NCBI GenBank assembly: GCA_001310455.1
Contig: BAXG01000012.1
Location: 62,001-126,000 of the forward strand
Reading direction: 5' to 3'
Source of the DNA: Photobacterium sp. JCM 19050
GTDB lineage: Bacteria; Pseudomonadota; Gammaproteobacteria; Enterobacterales; Vibrionaceae
Length of the DNA: 64,000 nt
Shown here: piece after piece, positions 31,044 through 40,226 of the stretch
How positions within the stretch are numbered: position 1 is the first letter of the stretch
Layout: each line of letters begins with the position of its first letter
Position numbers and translations under genes: made by a program
The notes under the pieces: generated by a model
Databases searched by the model: none
Seen by the model: only the letters and a program-made list of their open reading frames with translations
What the model was told of the DNA's origin: nothing

Positions 31044-31306
31044 TGGCTCTGGTTCTCTACAGCACGGAAGGCTGTCACTTGTGTGAGAATGCATGGGAAC
31101 TCTGTCAACAGGCGAGTATTGCCGACAGGGTGAGCATAGAGGACATTGCTTTTGACGATAATTTGGTGGCGCGTTACGGCGTCACTATTCCAGTCCTTTC
31201 CCTTCAGGATCCTTCAGGAGAAGTGGCCGCCGAACTCGGTTGGCCCTTTGATTTAACGGAATTAAATTCTTGGTTATCTCTTCATGGCGTTAATTCGAAT
31301 TTCTAA
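31043..31306 (+). CDS. Glutaredoxin-like (DUF836) protein
   Basis: 87 residues with a thioredoxin-like fold: an N-terminal beta strand LVLYSTEGCHLC with a CxxC-type redox pair, a helix, and the cis-Pro segment YGVTIPVLSL. It belongs to the glutaredoxin family DUF836 found between rlmL and uup in many gammaproteobacteria. Its start overlaps rlmL by one base and its end overlaps the uup start by 23 bases, so the three form a translationally coupled operon. The target protein is unknown. Confidence 0.88.
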   Translation: MALVLYSTEGCHLCENAWELCQQASIADRVSIEDIAFDDNLVARYGVTIPVLSLQDPSGEVAAELGWPFDLTELNSWLSLHGVNSNF

Positions 31307-33206
31307 TGCAAAGCTCGCCTATGGCGACAATCCACTGCTTGATGACGCGGAGTTCATTCTCCATGCTAACGAACGCGTCTGTCTTGTTGGCCGCAATGGT
31401 GCAGGTAAGTCCACCCTGATGAAAGTGCTGAATGGCACGGTACAGCTCGATGACGGTACCTTTACAAAACAACAGGGCCTGAAAGTCTCCCGGCTTGAAC
31501 AGGATCCACCCCGTGATGAAGAGGGTACGGTATTCGACTACGTTTCTGAAGGGTTGGCTGATGTAGGCGCGCAACTGAAGGCGTATCACCAACTGCTGGT
31601 GGACATTGAAACAGATGCGAGTGAAAGCAATATAAAGAAACTGGCAAAGATACAGGAAAATCTGGAACTTGCCGGTGCCTGGCGCTTTGACAACCAAATT
31701 AAAGTGGTTCTCGGCGCTTGGGTCTCTCTGGTGAAAGTTTGCTGAAAGACTTATCAGGTGGTTGGCAGCGGAAAGCGGCACTTGCCCGGGCGCTGGTTTG
31801 CGAGCCGGATGTGTTATTGCTTGACGAGCCTACCAACCACCTCGACGTAGCAACAATCGTCTGGCTGGAAAACTTCCTCAAAGACTTCAAAGGCTCCATC
31901 GTATTTATCTCTCACGACCGCGCTTTCATCCGTAGCATGGCGACCCGCATCGTGGATCTGGATCGAGGCCAATTGCTTTCCTTCCCGGGAGACTATGACA
32001 AATACCTGGAAGGCAAAGAAGAAGCGCTTCGCGTAGAAGCTGAGCAAAACGCAGAGTTTGATAAAAAACTGGCTCAGGAAGAAGCGTGGATCCGTCAGGG
32101 AATCAAGGCCCGTCGAACCCGTAACGAAGGCCGGGTAAGGGCGCTGAAACAGCTTCGCCGCGAACGTTCAGACCGTATTGAGTTACAGGGTAACGCAAAA
32201 ATGCAACTCGATGAGGCAGTGCGCTCAGGGAAAATCGTGTTTGAAGCTGAAGACCTTGACTACGCATGGGAGAACAAAGCTATCGTCAAAGGCTTTGGCT
32301 TTAATATCATGCGTGGTGACCGCATTGCGCTGGTGGGGCCGAATGGTTGTGGTAAAAGTACCGTTCTGAAGATGCTTTTGGGCGATCTGCAACCTCAGGC
32401 TGGTAAGCTGCACTGCGGTACCAAGCTTGAAGTGGCCTATTTCGACCAATACCGCGAGCAGCTTGACCCAGAAAAAACAGTAATGGACAACCTGGCCGAA
32501 GGTAAGACAGAGGTGAGTGTTGGTGGACGTCAACGCCACGTTCTGGGGTATCTGCAGGATTTCTTGTTCCATCCGCGCCGTGCCCGTACACCGGTAAAAG
32601 CGCTTTCTGGTGGTGAGAAAAACCGCCTGTTGCTGGCTCGCCTCTTTCTGAAACCGGCAAACTTGCTGGTGCTGGATGAACCCACCAACGATTTAGATAT
32701 TGAAACGTTGGAACTTTTGGAAGAATTACTTGCCAATTATCAAGGTACCTTACTTCTTGTCAGCCACGATCGTCAGTTTGTAGACAATACTGCGACTGAA
32801 TGTTGGGTGTTTGAAGGTGAAGGTGAGATAGGCAAGTACGTAGGTGGTTATCACGATGCCATGTCTCAGCGGGAAAACTTCCTGTCTTCGACAAAATCGG
32901 CAGAATCAACCAAAAAAGCACCTGCAGAAGTGGCCTCTGACGCAGATAAAAAGCGACAGGGCGCAAAGAAAAAGCAATAAATTAAGTTATAAGTTGCAGC
33001 GTGAACTGGATTCACTACCACAACTTATTGAAGAATTGGAAACCAAAATCGAAGAACTTCAGGCTTCAATCAATGATCCTTCGTTCTTCCAGCAATCCCC
33101 TGAGGAAACCACGCCGAAATTGGAAGCGTTGGCAAAAGCAGAGTCAGAGCTGGAAACCGCATTCGAACGTTGGGAAGAATTAGAAGCACTGCAAAAGGAT
33201 AATTGA
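31284..33206 (+). CDS. uup: ABC-F ATPase Uup (two frameshifts in the read)
   Basis: Duplicated ATPase of the ABC-F family without membrane domains. It acts on ribosomes or DNA (in E. coli it lowers precise transposon excision). Restoring a base at about 31719 and removing one A from the run at 32969-32973 gives 640 residues (635 in E. coli). Domain 1 has GRNGAGKST, LSGGWQRKAALARAL and LLLDEPTNHLD. Domain 2 has GPNGCGKST, LSGGEKNRLLLARL and LVLDEPTNDLD. The C-terminal coiled coil (YKLQRELDSLPQLIEELETK) is the Uup-specific DNA-binding tail and lies after the second shift. Confidence 0.93.
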
Positions 33207-35107
33207 TGCATTACCCAAAACTTAAAAAGTCGGCGTTGATGGTAGGCATGGCCCTGATGGGAGCCTATGCCAATACGGCGACGGCATCTGCTTTCTATCA
33301 GGTTCAGGAAATTAGTGTGGCTGACGCGACTTCTATTGAAGGCGCGGCGGTCCAGCAGGTGGCTACCGGAAGTTCATGTTATGACTCCACATCGCAGTGC
33401 TCAGAATCAAACTACAAGGCCGCCGCGAATGCTACAAACGGTTCTGTAGGCGCTCCTTTCTATCAAGAACAACCGTTCCTGGATTACTTCGAAGAAGAAA
33501 CCTACTACAACAATTACGACGATTTTGAAGATTACTGCGCCGTATTCCTGGGGTATACATCTTCACTATGTGAAAGTTGGGCTGATGTCCGTTGGAACGG
33601 CAAGGATAACCAGGGCGGTCAGAAAGCGCTGTATGATGCGACTAACAACCAGTTTTATCAGCCGTCGAGTGTTGCTTACCTGGACTCAGTTTCAACCAAA
33701 CCGTTTGCAAGCTTGAGTAACGCCAATACACCCTCTAATCCCCAATCAGGTACCACTGATGTAGTCATTAATGCGATTGACCATACAGGCAAGGCGTTAG
33801 GTGCGAGTTCTTCGCCGTTTTATGATCAAGGATCCATCTGGACCCGTGGATTTACGAGACGCGGGTTCTATGACACCAATGAATTAATTCCGCCAGCGAC
33901 ACCGACCGGTGACGCAAATAAAGATAACCTGATTCGCAGAATGGGTCAGACAGATGCGAATGATTCTGTAGAGTATGCGTCTGGTGCTTTTGTTGTAGGC
34001 TCTTCAACTTTTAATTTGGGTAATATGGCGAGCGAGTCACCTTTTGGTGGCAATTTCGATGCCTGCGACAACGTGAATGACGACAGCATTTATTCAAATA
34101 AAAGCTGTCAGTATTCTCCATTTGCCAACCATGCGGCATTTTGGCTGGGTTCTGATGTGAATGCCAGATTGGTTGATGGAGCAACACCCAGCCCCGTGTT
34201 CGAAGAGTTTAATACTGGGCAGAGTGCCTTGTTGGCTGTTGCATTGGATACCAATGAAAATCCGTTGATGGTAGGTTACAAAACAAAGCAAGTCGGTGAC
34301 TATCTCTATCCTCAAGCAGTAGCGTATTTACCAAAAGATAGCGGATTTGCGACTTGTGTTAATCCCGCCTCACCAACGTCTTCGACAGTGTATGATTGCT
34401 GGAATCAACAGCTATTCCCTGTTTCGCTTGCCGATAGCAACTCTGATCGCCACTACAGTTACACCATTGCCAATGACGTAAACAAAGGTGGCTTCGCTGT
34501 TGTAAACGCAAAACGTGCGACGTTGGAAAATGGGGCATATCCAATTCGTATGTTCCTGTGGGATACCGGCAAAAATTCTTACTCAGACATCAGCTCTACC
34601 GTGAATTCACTGACGTTCCCAACCGCTGGTGGCAGTGCAAATGCACTGAACGACGATAAAACAGTTGTAGGTAAGGTGGATTTTGAGAGTGCCCGTGAAC
34701 GACAACGTCGCCAACGCGGTTTTGTCTATTTTGCTGGTGAAAAACCTGCTGCACTGGGTTCTCAGAGTGCTTGGTTGCTGGATGATCTGACAAACGATGG
34801 TGGGTTGGGAGGGAACAACCAATTCCGCATTATCTCTGCCAATGACATTAACAACGATGGCGTGATTGCAGCTACAGCCTTGATGTGTGAAGGCGGCTAC
34901 AAGTCAACGGCTATTTTGTCACCATGTAGTGGCACGGAAAAAACCGTCGCTGTGAAGCTGATTCCAAACTCTAGTAAAACGAATACAATCACCATAGAAG
35001 CTCGAGATGAAGGCACAGGCATCCCAGTTAAGCGGAAGGGCGCTGGAATTGGCATTCTGGTCATGACAATGTTAGGTCTCATAGGTTTCTCTCGCCGTTC
35101 TAAATAA
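33206..35107 (+). CDS. DUF3466 family secreted protein
   Basis: 633 residues with a signal peptide (LKKSALMVGMALMGAYANTATAS) and a large polar extracellular region rich in Asn, Asp and Tyr. It matches the DUF3466 family, which follows uup in Vibrio and relatives. The C-terminus has a short hydrophobic segment (IGILVMTMLGLIGF) ending in SRRSK. This recalls the tripartite GlyGly-CTERM sorting tail (small residues, membrane helix, basic end), though the double glycine is replaced by GAG. The function is unknown. The ATG shares one base with the uup stop codon. Confidence 0.85.
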   Translation: MHYPKLKKSALMVGMALMGAYANTATASAFYQVQEISVADATSIEGAAVQQVATGSSCYDSTSQCSESNYKAAANATNGSVGAPFYQEQPFLDYFEEETYYNNYDDFEDYCAVFLGYTSSLCESWADVRWNGKDNQGGQKALYDATNNQFYQPSSVAYLDSVSTKPFASLSNANTPSNPQSGTTDVVINAIDHTGKALGASSSPFYDQGSIWTRGFTRRGFYDTNELIPPATPTGDANKDNLIRRMGQTDANDSVEYASGAFVVGSSTFNLGNMASESPFGGNFDACDNVNDDSIYSNKSCQYSPFANHAAFWLGSDVNARLVDGATPSPVFEEFNTGQSALLAVALDTNENPLMVGYKTKQVGDYLYPQAVAYLPKDSGFATCVNPASPTSSTVYDCWNQQLFPVSLADSNSDRHYSYTIANDVNKGGFAVVNAKRATLENGAYPIRMFLWDTGKNSYSDISSTVNSLTFPTAGGSANALNDDKTVVGKVDFESARERQRRQRGFVYFAGEKPAALGSQSAWLLDDLTNDGGLGGNNQFRIISANDINNDGVIAATALMCEGGYKSTAILSPCSGTEKTVAVKLIPNSSKTNTITIEARDEGTGIPVKRKGAGIGILVMTMLGLIGFSRRSK

Positions 35108-35117
35108 TCTCTCCTTT

Positions 35118-35149
35118 GGTACATCCTCACAGTTTTGTCAGGATGTACC
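35118..35149 (+). terminator. Hairpin after the DUF3466 gene
   Basis: A perfect 10-bp stem GGTACATCCT / AGGATGTACC with a 12-nt loop, 10 bp past the stop, followed by a weak TATTT. Probable terminator. Confidence 0.6.
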
Positions 35150-35263
35150 TATTTCCCGCTTGATCATTTCGCCGTTCTGCTCAAATCTTAAAAGTGCGGT
35201 TCATAAAACCGCCATGTTGATGACATAACTCCGTAATACTACTTCTATGGAAGGGGTCGATAT

Positions 35264-35434
35264 ATGAAGAGACAGAAGCGAGACCGTTTGGAAAGAGCCC
35301 AGTCGAAAGGGTACCATGCTGGAATGAATGGTCGATCTGCTGAAACTTGTCCCTACCAAGGCACGGATGCCCGTGGCTACTGGCTTGGCGGATGGAGAGA
35401 GGGCCGCGACAGCCGACTTAATATGATGAAGTAG
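35264..35434 (+). CDS. rmf: Ribosome modulation factor
   Basis: A 56-residue basic protein that dimerises 70S ribosomes into inactive 100S particles in stationary phase. The sequence has the family pattern KRDRLERAQSKGYHAG, then GRSAETCPYQ, then RGYWLGGWREGRDSR. A Shine-Dalgarno AAGGGG lies 8 bp before the ATG. The rmf-fabA neighbourhood is conserved in gammaproteobacteria. A T-rich terminator follows. Confidence 0.95.
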   Translation: MKRQKRDRLERAQSKGYHAGMNGRSAETCPYQGTDARGYWLGGWREGRDSRLNMMK

Positions 35435-35454
35435 AGGGGAACTATCCCCCGAGG

Positions 35455-35479
35455 TAGCCCCAATTCCGGGGCTATTTTT
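35455..35479 (+). terminator. Rho-independent terminator of rmf
   Basis: TAGCCCC-AATTCC-GGGGCTA followed by TTTTT, 20 bp after the rmf stop. Confidence 0.9.
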
Positions 35480-35606
35480 ATACTCCTTTAACGCACTATA
35501 ACTAAATTCATCTACCTAACTACACCAAGGAAACGTAGTGCATAAATACGCATCACCTGAATTGAATAAAAAAGTTGAAATAGGGGCCTAGGTTTCTGTA
35601 AACGAA

Positions 35607-35630
35607 AAAACCGGCTGTTAAGCCGGTTTT
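35607..35630. terminator. Terminator of fabA
   Basis: AAAACCGGCT-GTTA-AGCCGGTTTT, a perfect 10-bp stem located 17 bp past the fabA stop on the minus strand. It is symmetric and could act in both directions. Confidence 0.9.
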
Positions 35631-35647
35631 GAAATAGGGTTTCGCGT

Positions 35648-36166
35648 TTAGAATGAAGAGGTGTCTTGGAACAGACCCACTTTCAGGTCTTTGGCTACGT
35701 AGATCTCTTTACCATCTACCAAAACCCGGCCATCGGCCACACCCATAATCAGTTTACGGTTGATGACACGCTTCATCTGGATCTCATAGGTCACTTTCTT
35801 TGCTGTTGGCAAAATTTGACCGGTAAATTTTACTTCACCCACACCCAGAGCGCGGCCTTTACCTTTACCGCCAGACCAGCCAAGGAAGAAGCCTACCAGC
35901 TGCCACATCGCGTCAAGGCCCAAACAGCCTGGCATTACTGGGTCGCCAGGGAAGTGGCAATCAAAGAACCAAAGGTCAGGTTTAACATCAAGCTCAGCGA
36001 CAATGAAACCTTTGTCGAAATCACCACCTTCGTTTGTGATCTTTGCAATTCGATCCAGCATCAACATATTTGGTGCTGGTAGCTGTGGGCCATCTTCGCC
36101 GAAAAGTTTACCTTGGCTGGAAAGAATCAGATCTTCGTATTCGTATGATTGACGTTTCATCAACAT
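35648..36166 (-). CDS. fabA: 3-hydroxydecanoyl-ACP dehydratase/isomerase
   Basis: Introduces the double bond in unsaturated fatty acid synthesis by dehydrating 3-hydroxydecanoyl-ACP and isomerising the trans-2 to the cis-3 product. It has 172 residues, as in E. coli. The active-site His and Asp are seen in [24 protein letters not shown]. It ends with [13 protein letters not shown]. The first ATG is chosen because AAGGAG lies 7 bp before it. A palindrome matching a FabR-type operator is 31 bp upstream, so control by unsaturated acyl-ACP/CoA levels is likely. Confidence 0.97.
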   Translation of the reverse strand: MLMKRQSYEYEDLILSSQGKLFGEDGPQLPAPNMLMLDRIAKITNEGGDFDKGFIVAELDVKPDLWFFDCHFPGDPVMPGCLGLDAMWQLVGFFLGWSGGKGKGRALGVGEVKFTGQILPTAKKVTYEIQMKRVINRKLIMGVADGRVLVDGKEIYVAKDLKVGLFQDTSSF

Positions 36167-36196
36167 GCATAAGCTCCTTATTGCGATACCCGCAGG

Positions 36197-36218
36197 TTAG
36201 CTTACACGTGTACGCTAA
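36197..36218. promoter_or_regulatory. Probable FabR operator upstream of fabA
   Basis: A 22-bp near-perfect palindrome with outer arms TTAGC and GCTAA and core TACACGTGTA. Only one symmetric pair deviates. Known FabR sites upstream of fabA and fabB in enterobacteria have the same arms and a GTACA-type core. It sits in the 62-bp gap between the lonH end and the fabA start, where the fabA promoter must be. Confidence 0.65.
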
Positions 36219-36228
36219 ACAAATCGGA

Positions 36229-37886
36229 TCAGTTCTGGACAAACCAGTTTTTGAGACGTGAGAACAGCCCACATTCATCGTGCTGGTGGAGCTGTTCGAT
36301 CCGATCTGCAATTTTATCCAGAACCGTTTCAGCCTCTTCATCTCCGCCAAACGACAATCCGGTTAACAGTTCCACGGCATCGTTGACATCAGAAACATGC
36401 CAAATATGGAATTGTCCTTGCTCAACAGCTTCAATAACGTCCTTATTGAGACAAAGGTTACTCAGGTTGCTTTCCGGCAGAATTACCCCTTGCTCACCGG
36501 TAAGGCCGCGATGAGCACAGATGCGGTAAAATCCTTCGATTTTCTCATTTACGCCACCAACAGCCTGAACCCGGCCAAACTGGTCGACAGCGCCGGTTAC
36601 GGCAATGCGCTGGCGGATAGGCACATTCGAAAGGCGCTTACCAAGGCGCAAAGTTCTGCGAGGGAAGCGCTGTCTCCGTCGACTTCGCAGTAAGATTGCT
36701 CGAACACTATGGAGGCTGAATAGGGAAGCGGCTGGTCAAGGTTGAGCGCCGCGCTGACAAATGCCTGCATGATCATCATGCCTTTGGCATGGATGTTACC
36801 GCCTAACTCTGCCTTGCGTTCGACGTCGTTGATATCACCGTCGCCAAAGTGGATGACACAGGAAATACGGGCAGGTTCGCCATACGCCATCGGGTGGCCT
36901 GGCATTTCTATGACTGTCAGGCCATTGACCTGGCCGATCTGCTCACCTTCAGTATCAATAAACACCTGGCCGTGGAAAATATCCTCTACGGCGCGTTCAG
37001 GAAGGTAAGACTCCCGGAATAGTCGGGCAGTGCGGGCCGCTTCGACATGATGTTCAGTGATCGTGCTTTCGCCCTGCGCTTCGTAATTTGCTTCAGCGAG
37101 CAATTGTTTTGTCCACATAGGACAGAGCCAAACCCGGTTCTGGTCTTCCGCATAGCGGGCTCCGGCACGCATAAAGCTGTATATGGCTTCTTGGTTGAGC
37201 ACAGATTCCGAGATTTGCTTTTGATACCACTTTACAGAACCGATAAAAGGCAGGAAGTTTTCTTCTGTGAGTTTCATGTCCTGTTCAAATTCTGAGTACA
37301 GGCACAGTCCGCTAAAGAGATCAGGCTCTACAGACTCGAAATCTGAAATCAGTCCACGGTCACCAACCAGAATTAATTTAACCTGCAAGGTTTCTGGTGT
37401 CGGCAGTGGAGTGAACTTGCGTTCGTCTGCGTTTCTCCAGGAGAGTTGATGGTTCAACAGCAATGATTTTAGTGTTGGCCAGCAGGTGAATTGTGAAAGC
37501 AGGGAAGACAGAGAAACAATGAGAACGCCGTTTTGAGCTTTATGAATCAATCCTTTAACTTGGTGTGACGTTGTCACGCTATCTTTTTCGGGATAAACTG
37601 CCCCAAAAAGAGTTAATGGCGTAAAGTTATCGGCAAGAACAACCGGAATATCAGGGTTTTGCTGAGTGACGGCGTCACTTATTAGTTGATAATAGCTGTT
37701 GTTATCCGGTGCAGTGACAAGCATCGCGCCGGCACCCGATGGCGTGGATAACAAACGTTTTACACCGTCTGTCAGGCGGGTTTGCAACATCAGTGGATGT
37801 GCAGTTTCAATGCCTGCAAAGTCAGCGTCTAACGTTTCAAACGGGGTGTAGTCCGGCAGCAGATTCTGCCAATTCACTTTCTGCAT
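36229..37886 (-). CDS. ycbZ: Lon-like protease LonH/YcbZ (frameshift in the read)
   Basis: About 552 residues after restoring one base at the A3 run near 36630. The N-terminal two thirds is a degenerate AAA-like region. The C-terminal third is a Lon-type protease domain with the catalytic Ser in CEVDGDSASLAELCAL and the Lys in VGGVNEKIEGFY. The repaired junction (SNVPIRQRIAVTGAVDQFGRVQ) matches E. coli YcbZ. It lies between matP and fabA, as in E. coli. The start at MQKVNWQNLLPDY is chosen by homology; no good ribosome site is visible and a start at 37904 is possible. A matS site lies inside. Confidence 0.85.
37565..37577. promoter_or_regulatory. matS: matS site 2 (GTGACGTTGTCAC)
   Basis: Perfect match to the MatP-binding consensus inside ycbZ, about 520 bp from the matP start codon. 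Confidence 0.88.
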
Positions 37887-38041
37887 AAAAACAACGTCAT
37901 TCATACGATTCGAAGCCGGCAAGTATAAAACATTACAGGCAGAGACAGTAGGAGAAAGGGAGCCATGAACCAAATTCCTAAAAACTCGATCGAAATTCAG
38001 TTTTAATCTAGGCAACTTTGGTGGTTAAGGATTATACTACT

Positions 38042-38054
38042 GTTACGGCGTCAC
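38042..38054. promoter_or_regulatory. matS-like site in the matP promoter region (GTTACGGCGTCAC)
   Basis: One mismatch to the matS consensus (third base). It lies 47 bp upstream of the matP ATG, in the divergent promoter region between ycbZ and matP. The position suits autoregulation by MatP, but this is inference. Confidence 0.45.
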
Positions 38055-38100
38055 AGCACTGCCTAACCTTTCACCAAATTAAGGACTGCGCGCAAACAAT

Positions 38101-38550
38101 ATGAAATATCAGCAGCTTGAAAATCTGGAATGTGGCTGGAAATGGACTTACCTGGTAAAAAAATGGAAAGACGGTGAGGCCATTACCCGTTATATCGATA
38201 CCAGTGAAGCCGATACGGCCGTGAAGGATCTTTTGGCTATTGAGCATGAGCCAACAAAGGTTCTGAAATGGATCGACTCCCACATGGCGCCTCCTCTGGA
38301 CATTAAATTGAAGCAAGCTATCCGAGCAAAGCGGAAGCGGCATTTTAATGCAGAGCAAACCCATACGCGAAAGAAGTCTATTGACCTCGATTACCGGGTG
38401 TGGGAAAAACTCTCCAACAAAGCTCAGGAACTTGATGCGACGCTGTCTGACACTATCGAAATCCTTTTAAGCGAAGCAAACCGTTCAAACAAGGCTGACG
38501 AAAAAGTGAGCGAATTGAAGCGCGATCTCAGCCAGTTATTAGACCTGTAG
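38101..38550 (+). CDS. matP: Macrodomain Ter protein MatP
   Basis: Ribbon-helix-helix DNA-binding protein that binds matS, condenses the terminus region and links it to the divisome. 149 residues (150 in E. coli). The N-terminal block has MKYQQLENLECGWKWTYLVKKW and GEAITRY. The RHH strand and helices are in KKSIDLDYRVWEKLSNKAQEL. The C-terminal coiled coil used for tetramerisation follows (NRSNKADEKVSELKRDLSQLL). It is divergent from ycbZ, as in E. coli. Several matS sites lie in the same window. Confidence 0.96.
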   Translation: MKYQQLENLECGWKWTYLVKKWKDGEAITRYIDTSEADTAVKDLLAIEHEPTKVLKWIDSHMAPPLDIKLKQAIRAKRKRHFNAEQTHTRKKSIDLDYRVWEKLSNKAQELDATLSDTIEILLSEANRSNKADEKVSELKRDLSQLLDL

Positions 38551-38553
38551 TTT

Positions 38554-38964
38554 ATGAACAGCACAGTCCATGCTTTCCGATTGGAGCGGGGAGCTGATTT
38601 GAAATCCTCAATCCTTGAGGCGGTCAGCGAGTTGAATATCACTGCTGGCTGTGTTCTTTCAGTTGTCGGTTGCCTTTCAAAAGCTGAAATCAGGTTGGCT
38701 GATGAAAACGAATCTGTGGTTCTTGAAGGTCCTTTAGAGATCATCCAATTATCCGGGACGTTAACACCTTTGCACGTGCATTTACACATGAGTGTTTCTG
38801 ACAGACAAGGCTCGGTGAGAGGAGGGCATGTGTTGGAGGGGTGTACCGTGAGCCACACCGCGGAAGTGTGCTTAATGGCATTTAACGGGCTCACTTTTTC
38901 ACGCGAATTCGATGAATCTACAGGATTTACAGAGTTGACAATCCGGCCTGGGACAACGCTTTAA
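38554..38964 (+). CDS. PPC-domain (DUF296) protein
   Basis: 136 residues of a single PPC/DUF296 domain, the fold also found in plant AT-hook proteins. Visible features are the start FRLERGADLKSSILEAV, SVVGCLSKAEIRL, the metal-binding-like HVHLHMSVSD and GGHVLEGCTVSHTAEVCL. Bacterial stand-alone PPC proteins form trimers; no reaction is established. It starts 4 bp after matP, so the two are probably co-transcribed. Confidence 0.88.
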   Translation: MNSTVHAFRLERGADLKSSILEAVSELNITAGCVLSVVGCLSKAEIRLADENESVVLEGPLEIIQLSGTLTPLHVHLHMSVSDRQGSVRGGHVLEGCTVSHTAEVCLMAFNGLTFSREFDESTGFTELTIRPGTTL

Positions 38965-39068
38965 ACATCAACACTCTTCTTAGTTGCTCGTCTTTAAATC
39001 AATCAGATAGCTTTTAGTGCAACGCACAAGGCATGGTGTCATCTATTGTGATAGCATTTGATCACTCA

Positions 39069-39081
39069 GTTACATTGTCAC
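39069..39081. promoter_or_regulatory. matS-like site (GTTACATTGTCAC)
   Basis: One mismatch to matS, with the same third-base change as the site at 38042. It lies 17-29 bp before the start of the small gene at 39098, where it could overlap that promoter. Confidence 0.4.
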
Positions 39082-39097
39082 GTACAATAGCGAAATT

Positions 39098-39355
39098 ATG
39101 GGTACTTATACTCTCCGTTGCAGTCGCAGCCAAGATCTGGACATTGAGCGCCTCAAAAAAATCTACCAAAGAAAAACGGCCTCTCAGGCATTGATGCGGG
39201 CAGCAGAAAATGTTCCTGAATTATTGGAAGAAATAGAACAACTAAAAACTGAACTTCTAAAAATGAAGGAACAAAATGACTCTTGGCGTGAAGCCACAGA
39301 AGGTTTGTTTGCCAACTTCAAGACGCTTCAGAATTTGAAGAATGGCAAAGTTTAA
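39098..39355 (+). CDS. Small coiled-coil protein, unknown
   Basis: 85 residues. It begins with a short strand (YTLRCSRSQDLDIERLKKIY) and a helix with SQALMRAAENV, which recalls a ribbon-helix-helix start, then a heptad-rich coiled coil (LLEEIEQLKTELLKMKEQN). I do not recognise a family. Its last 4 bp overlap the end of the convergent lysE-type gene. No strong ribosome site is visible. A matS-like element lies just upstream. Confidence 0.5.
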   Translation: MGTYTLRCSRSQDLDIERLKKIYQRKTASQALMRAAENVPELLEEIEQLKTELLKMKEQNDSWREATEGLFANFKTLQNLKNGKV

Positions 39356-39976
39356 CGGCTTGATATTAAAATCGCACTTCCTGCACCAATAAACGTCGAC
39401 CCGACAACACGACCGATCCATTTTCCTGAAGATGAGTGTCTGGCTCTTGTACTCAAAAACTTTGCCAGTGCGGAATAAGCAAAAAGGCAAAAGAAAAGAG
39501 AGACTGGCAAATGTGATTACCAATAGGCTGAATTGCGGAGCCAACGGGATTTGAGTGGAAATGAACTGTGGGAAAAGTGCGGTGGTAAAGACAATGGCCT
39601 TGGGATTAGTCAGTGCAACCAAAACCCCTTGAGCGTACAAAGATACAGCGTTACTTTCAGTTGGTATTTGACCGTTTTCGACTTTTAGCTGGACACCACT
39701 GCGCCACAATTTTACGCCGAGATAGAACAAGTAAAGTGCTCCAACGATCTTAATGACGGTGAATGCAAAGGACGAGTAGAGGAGCAATGCACTGAGACCT
39801 AATACAGAGCCGGTTGACATGATGATCAAACCTGTGACATTGCCGAAAATAGTGAAAATAGCGCGTCGCATACCAAACCGAAGGCTGTGTACAACGACGA
39901 GAAGTATCGCCGGCCCGGGCGTTACGGTAGCGATAAAGGCGATAGCAGCAAAAGCCAGCCAAGCATTCCATTCCAT
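39352..39976 (-). CDS. LysE/RhtB family amino-acid exporter (frameshift in the read)
   Basis: Inner-membrane exporter of the LysE superfamily, about 207 residues after removing one base from the A5 run at 39481-39485. The family start WLAFAAIAFIATVTPGPAILLVV and the loop LVALTNPKAIVFTTALFPQF are clear. Six membrane segments are expected. The repaired tail reads FAYSALAKFL...SSSGKWIGRVVGSTFIGAGSAILISSR, the normal family ending. The substrate (homoserine, threonine, lysine or other) cannot be told from the sequence. Confidence 0.85.
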
Positions 39977-40154
39977 AAGGCACTACCAGTTAATCCATCT
40001 ACCAGAATTCTGATACTAATGAGATTTTTAATAAATAACCACCCTAATGCACTATAACTACAGGGATTGTTTTAAAATCTACTTTTGATTCGCTCCTTTA
40101 CAAACACCATTTTAAATTCCTTGTTTTCAGTAATTTAACGCCAATATTCTCCAC

Positions 40155-40182
40155 CAAAAAAGCCAGCGATTTAGCGCTGGCT
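40155..40182 (-). terminator. Terminator of ndh
   Basis: AGCCAGCG-ATTTAG-CGCTGGCT, a perfect 8-bp stem, with an A-run at its left (a T-run on the minus strand), 45 bp past the ndh stop. Confidence 0.85.
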
Positions 40183-40226
40183 CCACAGATGTGCTAACTA
40201 TATGAAATCACTGTTCGTTTGTAATT

